A stretch of DNA of 64,000 nt from CAYNHZ01 sp964397445 (GTDB lineage: Bacteria > Bacteroidota > Bacteroidia > Bacteroidales > UBA932). The stretch lies in assembly GCA_964397445.1 (NCBI GenBank), contig CAYNHZ010000001.1, forward strand, positions 563,233-627,232. The letters run 5' to 3'. Below, in pieces: positions 36,245-44,820 of the stretch; within the stretch, counting starts at the first letter, position 1; each line of letters starts with the position of its first letter. Both the position numbers and the translations under genes were made by a program. A model generated the notes under the pieces. It was not told the origin of the DNA and did not search any database. It saw only the letters and a program-made list of their open reading frames with translations.

Positions 36245-37954
36245 ATGATTCAAAGATTAATTGAATGTGTTCCCAACTTTAGTGAGGGACGCGATATGCA
36301 GATAATAAAACAGATAACAGATGCTGTTGAGGCTTGTGAAGGGGTTAAATTGTTGGATGTTGATCCCGGTGCTGCTACAAATAGAACAGTTGTTACCTTT
36401 GTTGGTGAGCCGGAAAAAGTTATTGAAGCTGCTTTTATTGCAATAAAAAAAGCATCTGAAATAATAGATATGCGTCATCATCATGGTGAACATCCGCGAA
36501 TGGGGGCTACAGATGTATGTCCATTGGTACCTGTTTCAGGTGTAACTATGGAAGAGTGTGTAGAGTATGCAAGAAAATTAGCCAAGAGAGTAGGACAAGA
36601 GTTGTCAATTCCTGTTTTCTGTTATGAGAGCGCAGCCCTTATTGAGGAGAGACGCAATCTTGCAGTATGCCGCACAGGTGAATATGAAGGGCTCTCTAAA
36701 AGACTTGGAGATCCCCGTTGGACACCCGATTTTGGCCCCGATATTTTTAATGATCACGTTGCCAAGAGTGGTGCGACTGCAATTGGTGCAAGAGATTTTT
36801 TGGTTGCTATCAACTACAATCTTAATACAACATCTACAAGGCGTGCAAACTCTATTGCCTATGATGTGCGTGAGAAAGGGAGGAAGAAACGTGATGGCGA
36901 CCCCATAGTTGGGAAGGTTGTAAAAGATAGTGAAGGAAAGATAGTTTGGGTGCCTGGTACATTAAAAGGTTGCAAGGCTATTGGTTGGTATATTGAGGAG
37001 TACGGCATAGCTCAAGTTTCGATGAATGTCACAAACATTACAATAACACCTGTCCATACAGCTTTTGATGAAGTTTGCTCTAAAGCACAAGCTCGCGGGA
37101 TCAGGGTTACAGGTTCTGAAATAGTTGGGCTCATCCCTAAGAAAGTCCTTATTGATGCAGGGAAACACTATCTTGCATTACAAGAGCGTTCTTGTGGTAT
37201 AGCAGAAGAGGATATCATCAAAATAGCTGTTAAATCTATGGGGCTTGATGATTTGAAGCCTTTTAACCCTCGTGAGAAGGTAATAGAGTATCTTCTGGAG
37301 GACTCAAATCCTACCAAGAGATTGATAGATCTAACTTGTAAAGGTTTTGCGGAGGAGACTTCACGTGAGTCACCTGCTCCTGGAGGTGGTTCTATATCGG
37401 CTTATATGGGCTCTTTGGGTGCTGCTCTGGGTGCAATGGTTGCAAATCTGTCTTCTCATAAACCTGGATGGGATGCCAAGTGGCAATATTTCTCGCAATG
37501 GGCTGAGAAGGGGCAAGAGATAATGTCGGAGCTCCTTTTCCTTGTAGATGAGGATACAAACTCTTTTAACAAAATAATGGATGCTTTGGGTCTCCCAAAA
37601 GGGACAGATCAAGAAAAAGAGGCTCGTTCAAATGCTCTTCAGGCAGCCACATTATATGCAACTGAGGTCCCTTTAAGGACAATGAAGGTCGCTTATAAAG
37701 TTTTCGATATAGTTCAGACAATGGCAAAAGAGGGTAATCCTAATTCTGTTACAGATGCAGGGGTGGGTGCACTTGCAGCTCGTTCAGCAGTTTTGGGTGC
37801 TTTTTTGAATGTAAAAATAAATGCTGCAGGGCTAAAAGATCGCTCATTGGCAGAAAGTCTTATAGCTGAGGGTGAAAAAATAGCAAAAGAGGCAGTATTG
37901 AAAGAAGAGGAGATAATTAATATCGTAAATGATAAGATTACAGGCAACTCTTAA
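36245..37954 (+). CDS. ftcD: Fused glutamate formimidoyltransferase / formimino-THF cyclodeaminase
   Basis: The 569-residue protein joins two enzymes. Residues about 1-330 are the formimidoyltransferase (IECVPNFSEGRD at the start and HHHGEHPRMGATDVCP with the catalytic His). Residues about 350-560 are the cyclodeaminase (ESPAPGGGSISAYMGSLGAA). It moves the formimino group from formiminoglutamate to tetrahydrofolate and releases ammonia, yielding glutamate and methenyl-THF. The domain fusion is as in animal FTCD. Its last 17 bases overlap the converging LytTR gene. Confidence 0.96.
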   Translation: MIQRLIECVPNFSEGRDMQIIKQITDAVEACEGVKLLDVDPGAATNRTVVTFVGEPEKVIEAAFIAIKKASEIIDMRHHHGEHPRMGATDVCPLVPVSGVTMEECVEYARKLAKRVGQELSIPVFCYESAALIEERRNLAVCRTGEYEGLSKRLGDPRWTPDFGPDIFNDHVAKSGATAIGARDFLVAINYNLNTTSTRRANSIAYDVREKGRKKRDGDPIVGKVVKDSEGKIVWVPGTLKGCKAIGWYIEEYGIAQVSMNVTNITITPVHTAFDEVCSKAQARGIRVTGSEIVGLIPKKVLIDAGKHYLALQERSCGIAEEDIIKIAVKSMGLDDLKPFNPREKVIEYLLEDSNPTKRLIDLTCKGFAEETSRESPAPGGGSISAYMGSLGAALGAMVANLSSHKPGWDAKWQYFSQWAEKGQEIMSELLFLVDEDTNSFNKIMDALGLPKGTDQEKEARSNALQAATLYATEVPLRTMKVAYKVFDIVQTMAKEGNPNSVTDAGVGALAARSAVLGAFLNVKINAAGLKDRSLAESLIAEGEKIAKEAVLKEEEIINIVNDKITGNS

Positions 37955-38783
37955 TACGTTCAATATAAGCTTTTGAGACAGGGATGGGGGTGATATTATC
38001 GTAATCCATATCGATATACAACCCATCCTTTTCTTTTCTAACAACCCTTATCTTATTGGAGTTTATTATATACGACCTATGGCAACGGACAAGTGGGCTT
38101 CCTGAGAAACTCTCCTCTACAGTTTTTAATTTACAACGTAACATATAATTTCGCATAACATTATTGTTTGTGTAAAATATCTTAATGTAATTATCTTGTG
38201 ACTCGATATAGTAGAGATTATCGAGCTTGACAGATAATTTCAGATTTCCATTATTGTCAGAAAGGTGTACCAATTCAATATTTTGAGGAAGTTCCTCCTC
38301 ATCGGTTACAACATCGTTGTAATTAAATAGTTGGGCAACCTTAGTCTTATTGTTAACAGCACAATAAATAGCCGATATTGTATAGGGAATCAATAGGACT
38401 ATTGATGTGTAAATTAATGCCTTAGGTAATATTATCTTAAAATCCCTCTCGATTCCATCTATAGCATAGCAAGTGATATAGGTGTAGAACAACGCAATAA
38501 GTAAAACCTCTACGATAGCCCATATTATATATTGGAGATAGTTTAACTTGAATTTATTTCGGGTTCTAAACATAAGAATTCTGCTGACTACAAGAATTAA
38601 TGTTGCAAGGGAGATAAACCCGAGTGTTATGAAGAAAAACATAGATCTGTTTAACGCAAACCAGGTTGTCGAGGAGATAGGAGTATAGATATTGAGAAAA
38701 ACAACTGCAAATAGCACTGTGAATATGATTGTCCCAATCAATTCATTCTTTCCCGTTAGATATGTAGGTATAGGTTTAAACAT
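37938..38783 (-). CDS. Membrane-linked LytTR transcriptional regulator
   Basis: The 281-residue protein has four membrane helices in the first 150 residues (about 17-35, 48-68, 85-105 and 122-142) and a C-terminal LytTR DNA-binding domain (about 180-281). That domain contains LYYIESQDNYIKIFY and VRCHRSYIIN. There is no receiver or kinase domain. Regulators of this form are common in Bacteroidetes and their signals are mostly unknown. It converges with ftcD with a 17-base overlap and diverges from fabH, so either could be a target; neither is proven. Confidence 0.9.
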   Translation of the reverse strand: MFKPIPTYLTGKNELIGTIIFTVLFAVVFLNIYTPISSTTWFALNRSMFFFITLGFISLATLILVVSRILMFRTRNKFKLNYLQYIIWAIVEVLLIALFYTYITCYAIDGIERDFKIILPKALIYTSIVLLIPYTISAIYCAVNNKTKVAQLFNYNDVVTDEEELPQNIELVHLSDNNGNLKLSVKLDNLYYIESQDNYIKIFYTNNNVMRNYMLRCKLKTVEESFSGSPLVRCHRSYIINSNKIRVVRKEKDGLYIDMDYDNITPIPVSKAYIERIKSCL

Positions 38784-38900
38784 AAATTAGATTTTACAAC
38801 TCAAATATAATAATAATATTGCCCCTTATATCTCTTTTTTGCCACAAATTTGCATAGTTTCACCACATAATCAAATTCTCCACCACTTAAATTTTGCTTA

Positions 38901-38920
38901 ATCTCCTCGTAAAACGAGAT
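38901..38920. promoter_or_regulatory. Inverted repeat upstream of fabH
   Basis: CTCGT at 38906-38910 pairs with ACGAG at 38914-38918, flanked by ATCTC at 38901-38905 and GAGAT at 38916-38920, giving two overlapping dyads. It lies in the 162-base gap between the LytTR gene and fabH. It could be an operator or a small hairpin; no -7 consensus is clear in this gap. Confidence 0.35.
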
Positions 38921-38945
38921 TTGCAGCGATTAACAAATAAATGAA

Positions 38946-39899
38946 ATGAGAATTATAGGTACAGGGAGTGCACACCCCTCTTTGACGGTGACTAACGAGA
39001 TGCTTGAAGGTTTCTTAGATACCAGTAATGAATGGATTGTCAGTAGAACAGGGATTAAGCAGCGTCAGATTATATCTTCTGAAAAGTTAGAGGATATAGC
39101 TGAGACTGCAGTTATGAATGCCCTTAACGATGCAGGAATTGGTGCTGATGATTTAGATTTTATTATCTGTTCAAATGTTGTAAACGAATATATTACCCCG
39201 GCTTTGAGTTGTATAGTGCAAGGGAGAATTGGTGCCACGTGTCCATGTATTGATCTTAATGGTGCTTGTGCAGGATTTATATATGCATTGGATATAGCGG
39301 AGTCATATTTGTCTACAAAAAGAATAAATAATATTTTAGTACTTTGTGCCGAAGAGCCTACGAGGATGGTCGATTGGACACAAAGGAATACTTGTGTCCT
39401 TTTTGGTGATGGAGCGGGGGCAGTTGTTCTTACGAAAGGGGATGATTTTAAATCTATTCGCCTTACCACCTCAAGTAAGCAAGATGCTCTATATCAACAA
39501 CGGAAATTGGAGAACACCCCATTTATTTCTAAATTTGAGCCTGAAGGACCATTATTTATGAATGGACAAGATGTGTTTAAAATGGCTGTATCTGCCTCGT
39601 TAAGTGATATTTGCTATGTATTAGGGGAGGGAGGAATAACCGAAAATGATGTGGAACACTTTTTGCTCCACCAGGCTAATATTAGAATTATAGATTCGAT
39701 CAGGGGAAGCCTGAAACAAGAAAAGAAAAAATTTCCCCAAAATATAGAAAAATATGGTAATACCTCATCTGCGAGTATCCCTATTCTTCTCGATGAATTA
39801 AATAAAAATAAAGATCTAAAAAACGGAGATAATATCGTCCTAAGTGCGTTTGGAGCAGGTTTTACAACAGGGGCTTGTTTATTTCAATGGTCTAAATAA
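38946..39899 (+). CDS. fabH: Beta-ketoacyl-ACP synthase III
   Basis: The 317-residue enzyme starts fatty acid synthesis by condensing acetyl-CoA with malonyl-ACP. The triad is Cys108 (DLNGACAGF), His242 (LLHQANIRI) and Asn272 (YGNTSSASIP). The length is normal. It is the first gene of a fab cluster with fabK, fabF, fabZ and fabG and is divergent from the LytTR regulator. No acyl carrier protein gene is present in the cluster. Confidence 0.95.
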   Translation: MRIIGTGSAHPSLTVTNEMLEGFLDTSNEWIVSRTGIKQRQIISSEKLEDIAETAVMNALNDAGIGADDLDFIICSNVVNEYITPALSCIVQGRIGATCPCIDLNGACAGFIYALDIAESYLSTKRINNILVLCAEEPTRMVDWTQRNTCVLFGDGAGAVVLTKGDDFKSIRLTTSSKQDALYQQRKLENTPFISKFEPEGPLFMNGQDVFKMAVSASLSDICYVLGEGGITENDVEHFLLHQANIRIIDSIRGSLKQEKKKFPQNIEKYGNTSSASIPILLDELNKNKDLKNGDNIVLSAFGAGFTTGACLFQWSK

Positions 39900-39908
39900 T
39901 ATATTGAT

Positions 39909-40856
39909 ATGATAAAAAGTAAAATTTGTGATTTGTTAGGGATACAATATCCCATTTTTCAAGGTGGAATGGCTTGGGTTTCTGATGCGAGTCTTGCAAG
40001 TGCAGTATCAAATGGTGGAGGATTGGGGCTAATATCTTCTATTAATGCAAGTGTTGATGTTGTAAGGGAGGAGGTTAGGAAATGTAAGAAAATGACAGAT
40101 AAGCCTTTTGGTGTTAATATAATGTTAATGAGTCCGTTAGTAGATGATATAGCGCAGATGGTGATTGATGAAAAAGTGCCTATCATTACCACCGGGGCAG
40201 GAATGCCTTCAAAATATATGGACTCTTGGTTGAAGGTGGGTATTAAAGTAATCCCTGTTGTTGCAGCATCGTCTATTGCCCTTAGAGTTGAGAGGGTAGG
40301 GGCAATTGCAGTTGTTGCAGAGGGGGGAGAATCGGGGGGACATATTGGAGAGATGAATACAATGGCCTTAGTTCCTCAGATATGTGATGCGGTTTCTATC
40401 CCAGTTATTGCTGCAGGTGGTATAGGTGATGGAAGAGGACTTGCAGCAGCTTTTATGTTGGGGGCTTGTGGTGTTCAATGCGGAACCCGTTTTCTTGCGG
40501 CTACTGAATGTACTATTCATGAGAATTATAAATCTAAAATTATTTCAGCACGTGAAACAGATACCATTGTTACCGGCAAATCTCTCGGACACGCTGTTCG
40601 CTCTTTAAAGACACCATTTTCAAGAACTTTTGCAGAGATGGAAAAGGATCCCAATATGACACCTGAGGCTATAATGGAATATGGAACAGGATCTCTTAGA
40701 AAGGCTGTTAAAGAGGGTGATGAGAAGATGGGGAGCTATATGGCTGGTCAGATAGTGGGTATGGTTAATAAGGTTCAACCGGCTGCTGAGATTATACAAG
40801 ATATGGTAAATCAGGCAGAAATAATTTTAAAAGATTCATCTAAAATAGTATTATAA
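39909..40856 (+). CDS. fabK: Enoyl-ACP reductase II (FMN-dependent)
   Basis: The 315-residue flavoprotein reduces enoyl-ACP in the last step of the fatty acid cycle. The sequence follows the pneumococcal FabK pattern over its whole length: YPIFQGGMAWVSD at the start, PFGVNIMLMSP, TTGAGMPSKYM, EGGESGGHIG with the catalytic His, VIAAGGIGDGRGLAAAFMLG and a conserved C-terminal SYMAGQIVGMV. It is not the more distant nitronate monooxygenase type, and the neighbouring fabH and fabF support that. FabK enzymes resist triclosan. Confidence 0.93.
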   Translation: MIKSKICDLLGIQYPIFQGGMAWVSDASLASAVSNGGGLGLISSINASVDVVREEVRKCKKMTDKPFGVNIMLMSPLVDDIAQMVIDEKVPIITTGAGMPSKYMDSWLKVGIKVIPVVAASSIALRVERVGAIAVVAEGGESGGHIGEMNTMALVPQICDAVSIPVIAAGGIGDGRGLAAAFMLGACGVQCGTRFLAATECTIHENYKSKIISARETDTIVTGKSLGHAVRSLKTPFSRTFAEMEKDPNMTPEAIMEYGTGSLRKAVKEGDEKMGSYMAGQIVGMVNKVQPAAEIIQDMVNQAEIILKDSSKIVL

Positions 40857-40866
40857 AATTTTTCAA

Positions 40867-42135
40867 ATGGATAGAAGAGTAGTAGTAACGGGGGTTGGAG
40901 TGATTACTCCCGTAGGGAATAATATTGACGAGTTCTGGAAAAATATTACAGAGGGAGTTTGCGGAATAGATTTTATTAAGCAGATTCCGATTGATGATAT
41001 TCCTGTAAAAATAGCAGGTGAAGTTAAGAATTTTAACCCTCTCGCTGATGGAATTGATGCAAAATCTGCAAGGAAAAGTGATAGATATGCTTTGTTTGCT
41101 TTAGCTGCTGCAAATCAAGCTGTAAAGGATAGTGGAATTTTGGTTACTGACGATCCCTCAAATAATGAGGTTCAATATATACATTCTGATAGATTTGGGG
41201 TATATATAGGTTCGGGTATAGGTGGAATGCATACATTTGTGAATGAAACAACTAAAATGGTTAAGGAGGGGCCTCAATGGGTGTCGCCACTATTTATTCC
41301 AATGATGATATCAAATATAGCCTCTGGCAATGTTGCGATAGCTCATAATGCAAGAGGTGTATGTTTGCCGGTAGTAACAGCTTGTGCAACGGGTACTCAC
41401 TCTATTGGAGAGGCTTATAGAGCTATTAAACACGGATATGCGGATGCTATCATTTCAGGTGGAGCAGAAGCTGCTGTCAATCCCCTTGCAATATCTGGAT
41501 TTGCAAATAGTAAGGCTCTTTCAACAGCAGAGGATCCGATGCAGGCATCCCTTCCATTTGATGCGCGAAGGTCGGGATTTGTTATTGCTGAGGGGGCAGG
41601 TGTTGTTGTTTTGGAGGAGTATGATCGTGCTGTTAAGCGTGGTGCAAAGATATATGGGGAGGTTTGCGGGTATGGGAACACTTGTGATGCTTATCACTAT
41701 ACCGCTCCTCGTCCGGATGGTTCTTGTGCTGCAAGGGCATTTAAAATAGCTCTTGATGAGGCACATTATTGTGATAATGATATACTCCATATAAATGCGC
41801 ACGGTACAGGGACCCCTTTAAATGATAAGTCTGAAACTGAGGCGGTGAAATTGGCAGTCGGAAAGGAGAGAGCTATGAAAGCTGCTATTTGTTCCACTAA
41901 GTCAATGACAGGGCATATGTTGGGTGCGGCAGGCGGAGTTGAATTTATAGCAGCGTTGATGGCTGTAAAAGATGGAATTATCCCCCCGACAATAGGATTT
42001 AAAGTGGCCGATCCCGAATGTGATTTAGATTATACTTTCAATAAGTCGAGGAGATTGGATGTTACTATCGCTATCTCTTCATCTTTGGGGTTTGGCGGAC
42101 ATAATGGGTGTATCGCTATACGAAAATTTAAGTAA
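40867..42135 (+). CDS. fabF: Beta-ketoacyl-ACP synthase II
   Basis: The 422-residue condensing enzyme elongates acyl-ACP. The catalytic residues are Cys173 in VTACATGTHS, His312 in NAHGTGTPLND and His350 in SMTGHMLGAAGG. It lies 10 bases after fabK. After its stop there is an 86-base gap with a -7 box and a palindrome before fabZ. Confidence 0.96.
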   Translation: MDRRVVVTGVGVITPVGNNIDEFWKNITEGVCGIDFIKQIPIDDIPVKIAGEVKNFNPLADGIDAKSARKSDRYALFALAAANQAVKDSGILVTDDPSNNEVQYIHSDRFGVYIGSGIGGMHTFVNETTKMVKEGPQWVSPLFIPMMISNIASGNVAIAHNARGVCLPVVTACATGTHSIGEAYRAIKHGYADAIISGGAEAAVNPLAISGFANSKALSTAEDPMQASLPFDARRSGFVIAEGAGVVVLEEYDRAVKRGAKIYGEVCGYGNTCDAYHYTAPRPDGSCAARAFKIALDEAHYCDNDILHINAHGTGTPLNDKSETEAVKLAVGKERAMKAAICSTKSMTGHMLGAAGGVEFIAALMAVKDGIIPPTIGFKVADPECDLDYTFNKSRRLDVTIAISSSLGFGGHNGCIAIRKFK

Positions 42136-42146
42136 GAGATATTTAT

Positions 42147-42154
42147 TATATTTG
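42147..42154 (+). promoter_or_regulatory. -7 box upstream of fabZ
   Basis: TATATTTG matches the consensus 67 bases before the fabZ start. No -33 element lies at the right distance. It suggests that fabZ-fabG can be transcribed separately from fabH-fabK-fabF. Confidence 0.45.
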
Positions 42155-42180
42155 CAAGTATTTGGAAAAGCAATTAACAA

Positions 42181-42204
42181 GGGATTAATTATAATTAATA
42201 TCCC
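42181..42204. promoter_or_regulatory. Palindromic sequence in the fabZ leader
   Basis: GGGATTAATTAT and AATTAATATCCC form an inverted repeat with one bulged base. It lies between the -7 box and the fabZ start, so it could be an operator or a leader hairpin. No known fatty-acid regulator site was recognised. Confidence 0.4.
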
Positions 42205-42221
42205 ATCTAAATAATGTAATA

Positions 42222-42656
42222 ATGAATAGAGAAGAGATAAAAAAAATGTTACCGCATCGTGAACCTATGCTTTTGGTGGATAGTATGGAGTGGGGAGAAG
42301 ATGGTGTTGTTCACGGAAAATATCAGATTAAAGGAGATGAGTTTTTTCTTAAAGGACATTATCCCGGACATCCTGTTGTTCCCGGTGTTATTCTTTGTGA
42401 AATTATGGGTCAATCAGGTTCGCTTTTAGTCCAAGAGCACCTTAAAGGGCGTACCCCGTTTTTTACCGGTATTGATAAAACAAGATTTAAGAACCCCGTC
42501 TATCCGGGAGATACCATTGAGGTAACAGCCCATATTATAAACCAAAGATCTATGCTATTTTTTATTGATGCAAAGGCTTGTGTAAATGGGAAAGTGTGTG
42601 CAGAGGCCACATTGTCTTTTGCTCTACTTGATAATAAGAAAGTTAATGAACAATAA
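42222..42656 (+). CDS. fabZ: 3-hydroxyacyl-ACP dehydratase
   Basis: The 144-residue hot-dog-fold enzyme removes water from 3-hydroxyacyl-ACP. The catalytic His46 lies in LKGHYPGHPVVPG and the catalytic Glu60 in ILCEIMGQSG. MLPHREPMLLVD is the family start. In some Bacteroidetes FabZ is fused to LpxC; here it is stand-alone. fabG follows 17 bases later. Confidence 0.95.
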   Translation: MNREEIKKMLPHREPMLLVDSMEWGEDGVVHGKYQIKGDEFFLKGHYPGHPVVPGVILCEIMGQSGSLLVQEHLKGRTPFFTGIDKTRFKNPVYPGDTIEVTAHIINQRSMLFFIDAKACVNGKVCAEATLSFALLDNKKVNEQ

Positions 42657-42673
42657 TTTTAAATTTTATTAAT

Positions 42674-43426
42674 ATGATTATAGGGAAAATGCTCGAAGGA
42701 AGATTGGCGGTTGTAACAGGCGCGGCGAGGGGTATTGGGAAGGCAATCGCATTGAAACTTGCATCAGCGGGTGCAGATATTGCATTCACAGATATAAAAG
42801 AGGATGATAATTTTAAAAAAACAATAGAAGAGATTTCCAAAATGGGTGTAAAATGCAAAGGCTATGTCTCTAATGCTGCTGATTTTACAAATACCCACAC
42901 TACAGTTGATGCAATAGTGAAAGATTTTGGTAAAATAGATGTATTGGTGAATAATGCAGGCATTACTCGTGACGGTTTATTGATGAGAATGACAGAAGAG
43001 CAGTGGGATATGGTATTGACTGTCAATCTCAAATCTGCTTTCAATTTTACACACGCGATTGTCCCTATTATGGCAAAGCAAAGAGGTGGCAGTATTATTA
43101 ATATTTCATCGATAGTTGGTGTAAATGGAAATGCCGGCCAGTGCAACTATTCTGCCTCTAAAGCGGGTATGATAGGTCTTGCAAAATCTATTGCCAAAGA
43201 GATGGGTTCGAGAGGAATACGTGCAAATGCGATTGCTCCTGGGTTTATTATTACAGATATGACCGCAGCTCTATCAGAGGAGGTTCGAGAGGAGTGGTCT
43301 AAAAAGATACCACTTCGTAGAGGTGGTACCCCTGAGGATATTGCAAATGTTGCGTTGTTTCTCGCTTCCGATCTGTCAAGCTACGTGACAGGTCAGGTAG
43401 TAGTTTGTGATGGTGGTATGATCTAA
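42674..43426 (+). CDS. fabG: 3-oxoacyl-ACP reductase
   Basis: The 250-residue short-chain dehydrogenase reduces 3-oxoacyl-ACP with NADPH. TGAARGIGKA binds the cofactor, NNAG is present, and the catalytic residues are Ser145 or Ser146, Tyr159 and Lys163 (YSASKAGM). The protein ends DGGMI. The last 82 bases before the stop (43342-43423) and a separate 19-base block (43211-43229) recur downstream at 46217-46309, so the 3' end of this gene has been duplicated around the C10 protease cassette. Confidence 0.95.
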   Translation: MIIGKMLEGRLAVVTGAARGIGKAIALKLASAGADIAFTDIKEDDNFKKTIEEISKMGVKCKGYVSNAADFTNTHTTVDAIVKDFGKIDVLVNNAGITRDGLLMRMTEEQWDMVLTVNLKSAFNFTHAIVPIMAKQRGGSIINISSIVGVNGNAGQCNYSASKAGMIGLAKSIAKEMGSRGIRANAIAPGFIITDMTAALSEEVREEWSKKIPLRRGGTPEDIANVALFLASDLSSYVTGQVVVCDGGMI

Positions 43427-43534
43427 TGGATATAAAGTAAAAACTATTTCATCTTTACTTTAACTCTCACTTTATCTTATAACTGTCATTTTAGTTTTTA
43501 ATAAGACATAAACCTATTTAAGTACATAGAATTT

Positions 43535-43561
43535 TATTAGAATATTCTAATAGTACCTTTT
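43535..43561 (+). promoter_or_regulatory. 18-bp perfect palindrome and -7-like box before the C10 protease gene
   Basis: TATTAGAATATTCTAATA at 43535-43552 is its own reverse complement. TACCTTTT follows at 43554-43561, one base short of the TAnnTTTG consensus. The palindrome would cover the region just upstream of the -7 box, a place where a dimeric repressor or activator could bind. The C10 gene starts 38 bases later. Confidence 0.55.
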
Positions 43562-43599
43562 ATAGAGTGTTTATTTTTTTAATATTTAATATTTAATTT

Positions 43600-44793
43600 A
43601 TGTTTATTAATTTCAAAGACATTTTTAAAGTGTCAGCTAAGTGTTTATTGTTTTTGTTTTTCTTTCTGTCTTTTGCTTCGTGTGAAAAAGAGGATAGAAT
43701 AGGAGAACTTACCTCTTCTAAAATCTCAATTGAAAAAGCCATTGATGATCTAAATTCGGTACTTGCCGATATTGATAATGGAACAAAGTCTAATGTGAGA
43801 AAGATAGCTTCAATAAGTGTTATTGGTGAGGGTGATTTTTCTGCCCAAACTAAATCTGGAGATAACCTTATAGATAGCTTGCTGTATTTAGTTAATTTCG
43901 AAGGAAATAGAGGGTATGCTGTTTTAGCAGCAGATAGCAGAATACCAACTCCTGTTATAATGGTTGCAGATACAGGGAGTTTTTCTAAAAACAAATTTTC
44001 TGGTAATGATATTAACGAGATCCAATCTTTCACCGGGAAATTACTATCTGATTATGCTATGAACAGCATTTCACCTGGTGGGGATGATACAGGTGGAGAT
44101 AATCCTAATTATCCCAACCATTCTATCTATCCATTAATAAAAACTAAGTGGGGACAGAAATCTCCTTTCAATGATCAATGTCCAATAGTAAATGGAAAGC
44201 GTGCAGTTGCAGGATGTGTTGCAATTGCAGTTTCACAAATAATGAATAAATTTCAATACCCAAAAGTATATGGAGGATATTCTTATAAATGGGATAAGAT
44301 AGGTTCTATTATTTATGATTTTAATGGAGATACAGAAGCAAGAAGTGAAGTGGCTCGTTTTGTGCATAACGTGGGAGTTGAATCTAATATGAATTATGGT
44401 GAGACAAGTGGAACAACATCTGCTGATGCTAAACGTTGTTTTCAACAAATGGGATATAAAAATGTAGTAAAATACAATTCGTATAGAGAGGATATTATAA
44501 TGGATATGTTAAGATCTGCAAAACCAGTTTACATAAGTGCTCAAACTCAGTGGTTTTTTGGAACAGGCCATGCTTGGGTAATCGATGGTTATATGTATTC
44601 AAGCAAGCATCAACAACATTTGTTGCATTGTAACTATGGATGGAAAGGACTTTGTGATGGATATTATGCTACAAAAGCGTTTTTAACAACGCAGGGACCT
44701 TTAGAAACAGAGGATGCAGTTGATGGGGAAAATACAGGCACCTCCTATAATAATTATAAATATTATTATAGGATAATTAATTATAACTTGTAG
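43600..44793 (+). CDS. C10 family (streptopain-like) cysteine protease, lipoprotein
   Basis: The 397-residue protein has a lipoprotein-type signal with Cys28 in SFASC. A propeptide of the C10 type covers about residues 35-150 and contains GNRGYAVLAADSRIPTPVI. The mature protease has Cys206 in VAGCVAIAVSQIM, His324 in GTGHAWVIDGY and the HCNYGWKGLCDGYY region with the conserved Trp. SpeB of Streptococcus and the Bfp proteases of Bacteroides fragilis belong here. It is probably a surface-anchored zymogen. It is followed by two paralogous lipoproteins of unknown role. Confidence 0.9.
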   Translation: MFINFKDIFKVSAKCLLFLFFFLSFASCEKEDRIGELTSSKISIEKAIDDLNSVLADIDNGTKSNVRKIASISVIGEGDFSAQTKSGDNLIDSLLYLVNFEGNRGYAVLAADSRIPTPVIMVADTGSFSKNKFSGNDINEIQSFTGKLLSDYAMNSISPGGDDTGGDNPNYPNHSIYPLIKTKWGQKSPFNDQCPIVNGKRAVAGCVAIAVSQIMNKFQYPKVYGGYSYKWDKIGSIIYDFNGDTEARSEVARFVHNVGVESNMNYGETSGTTSADAKRCFQQMGYKNVVKYNSYREDIIMDMLRSAKPVYISAQTQWFFGTGHAWVIDGYMYSSKHQQHLLHCNYGWKGLCDGYYATKAFLTTQGPLETEDAVDGENTGTSYNNYKYYYRIINYNL

Positions 44794-44820
44794 ATTTTAT
44801 AAATTTTTAAAAATATTAAT

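Noticed and set aside
39065..39469. A 134-codon minus-strand frame inside fabH
   Set aside because: Antisense shadow of a gene with an intact catalytic triad.
41384..41749. A 121-codon plus-strand frame inside fabF
   Set aside because: It lies fully within a clearly coding gene in another frame and has no recognisable features.
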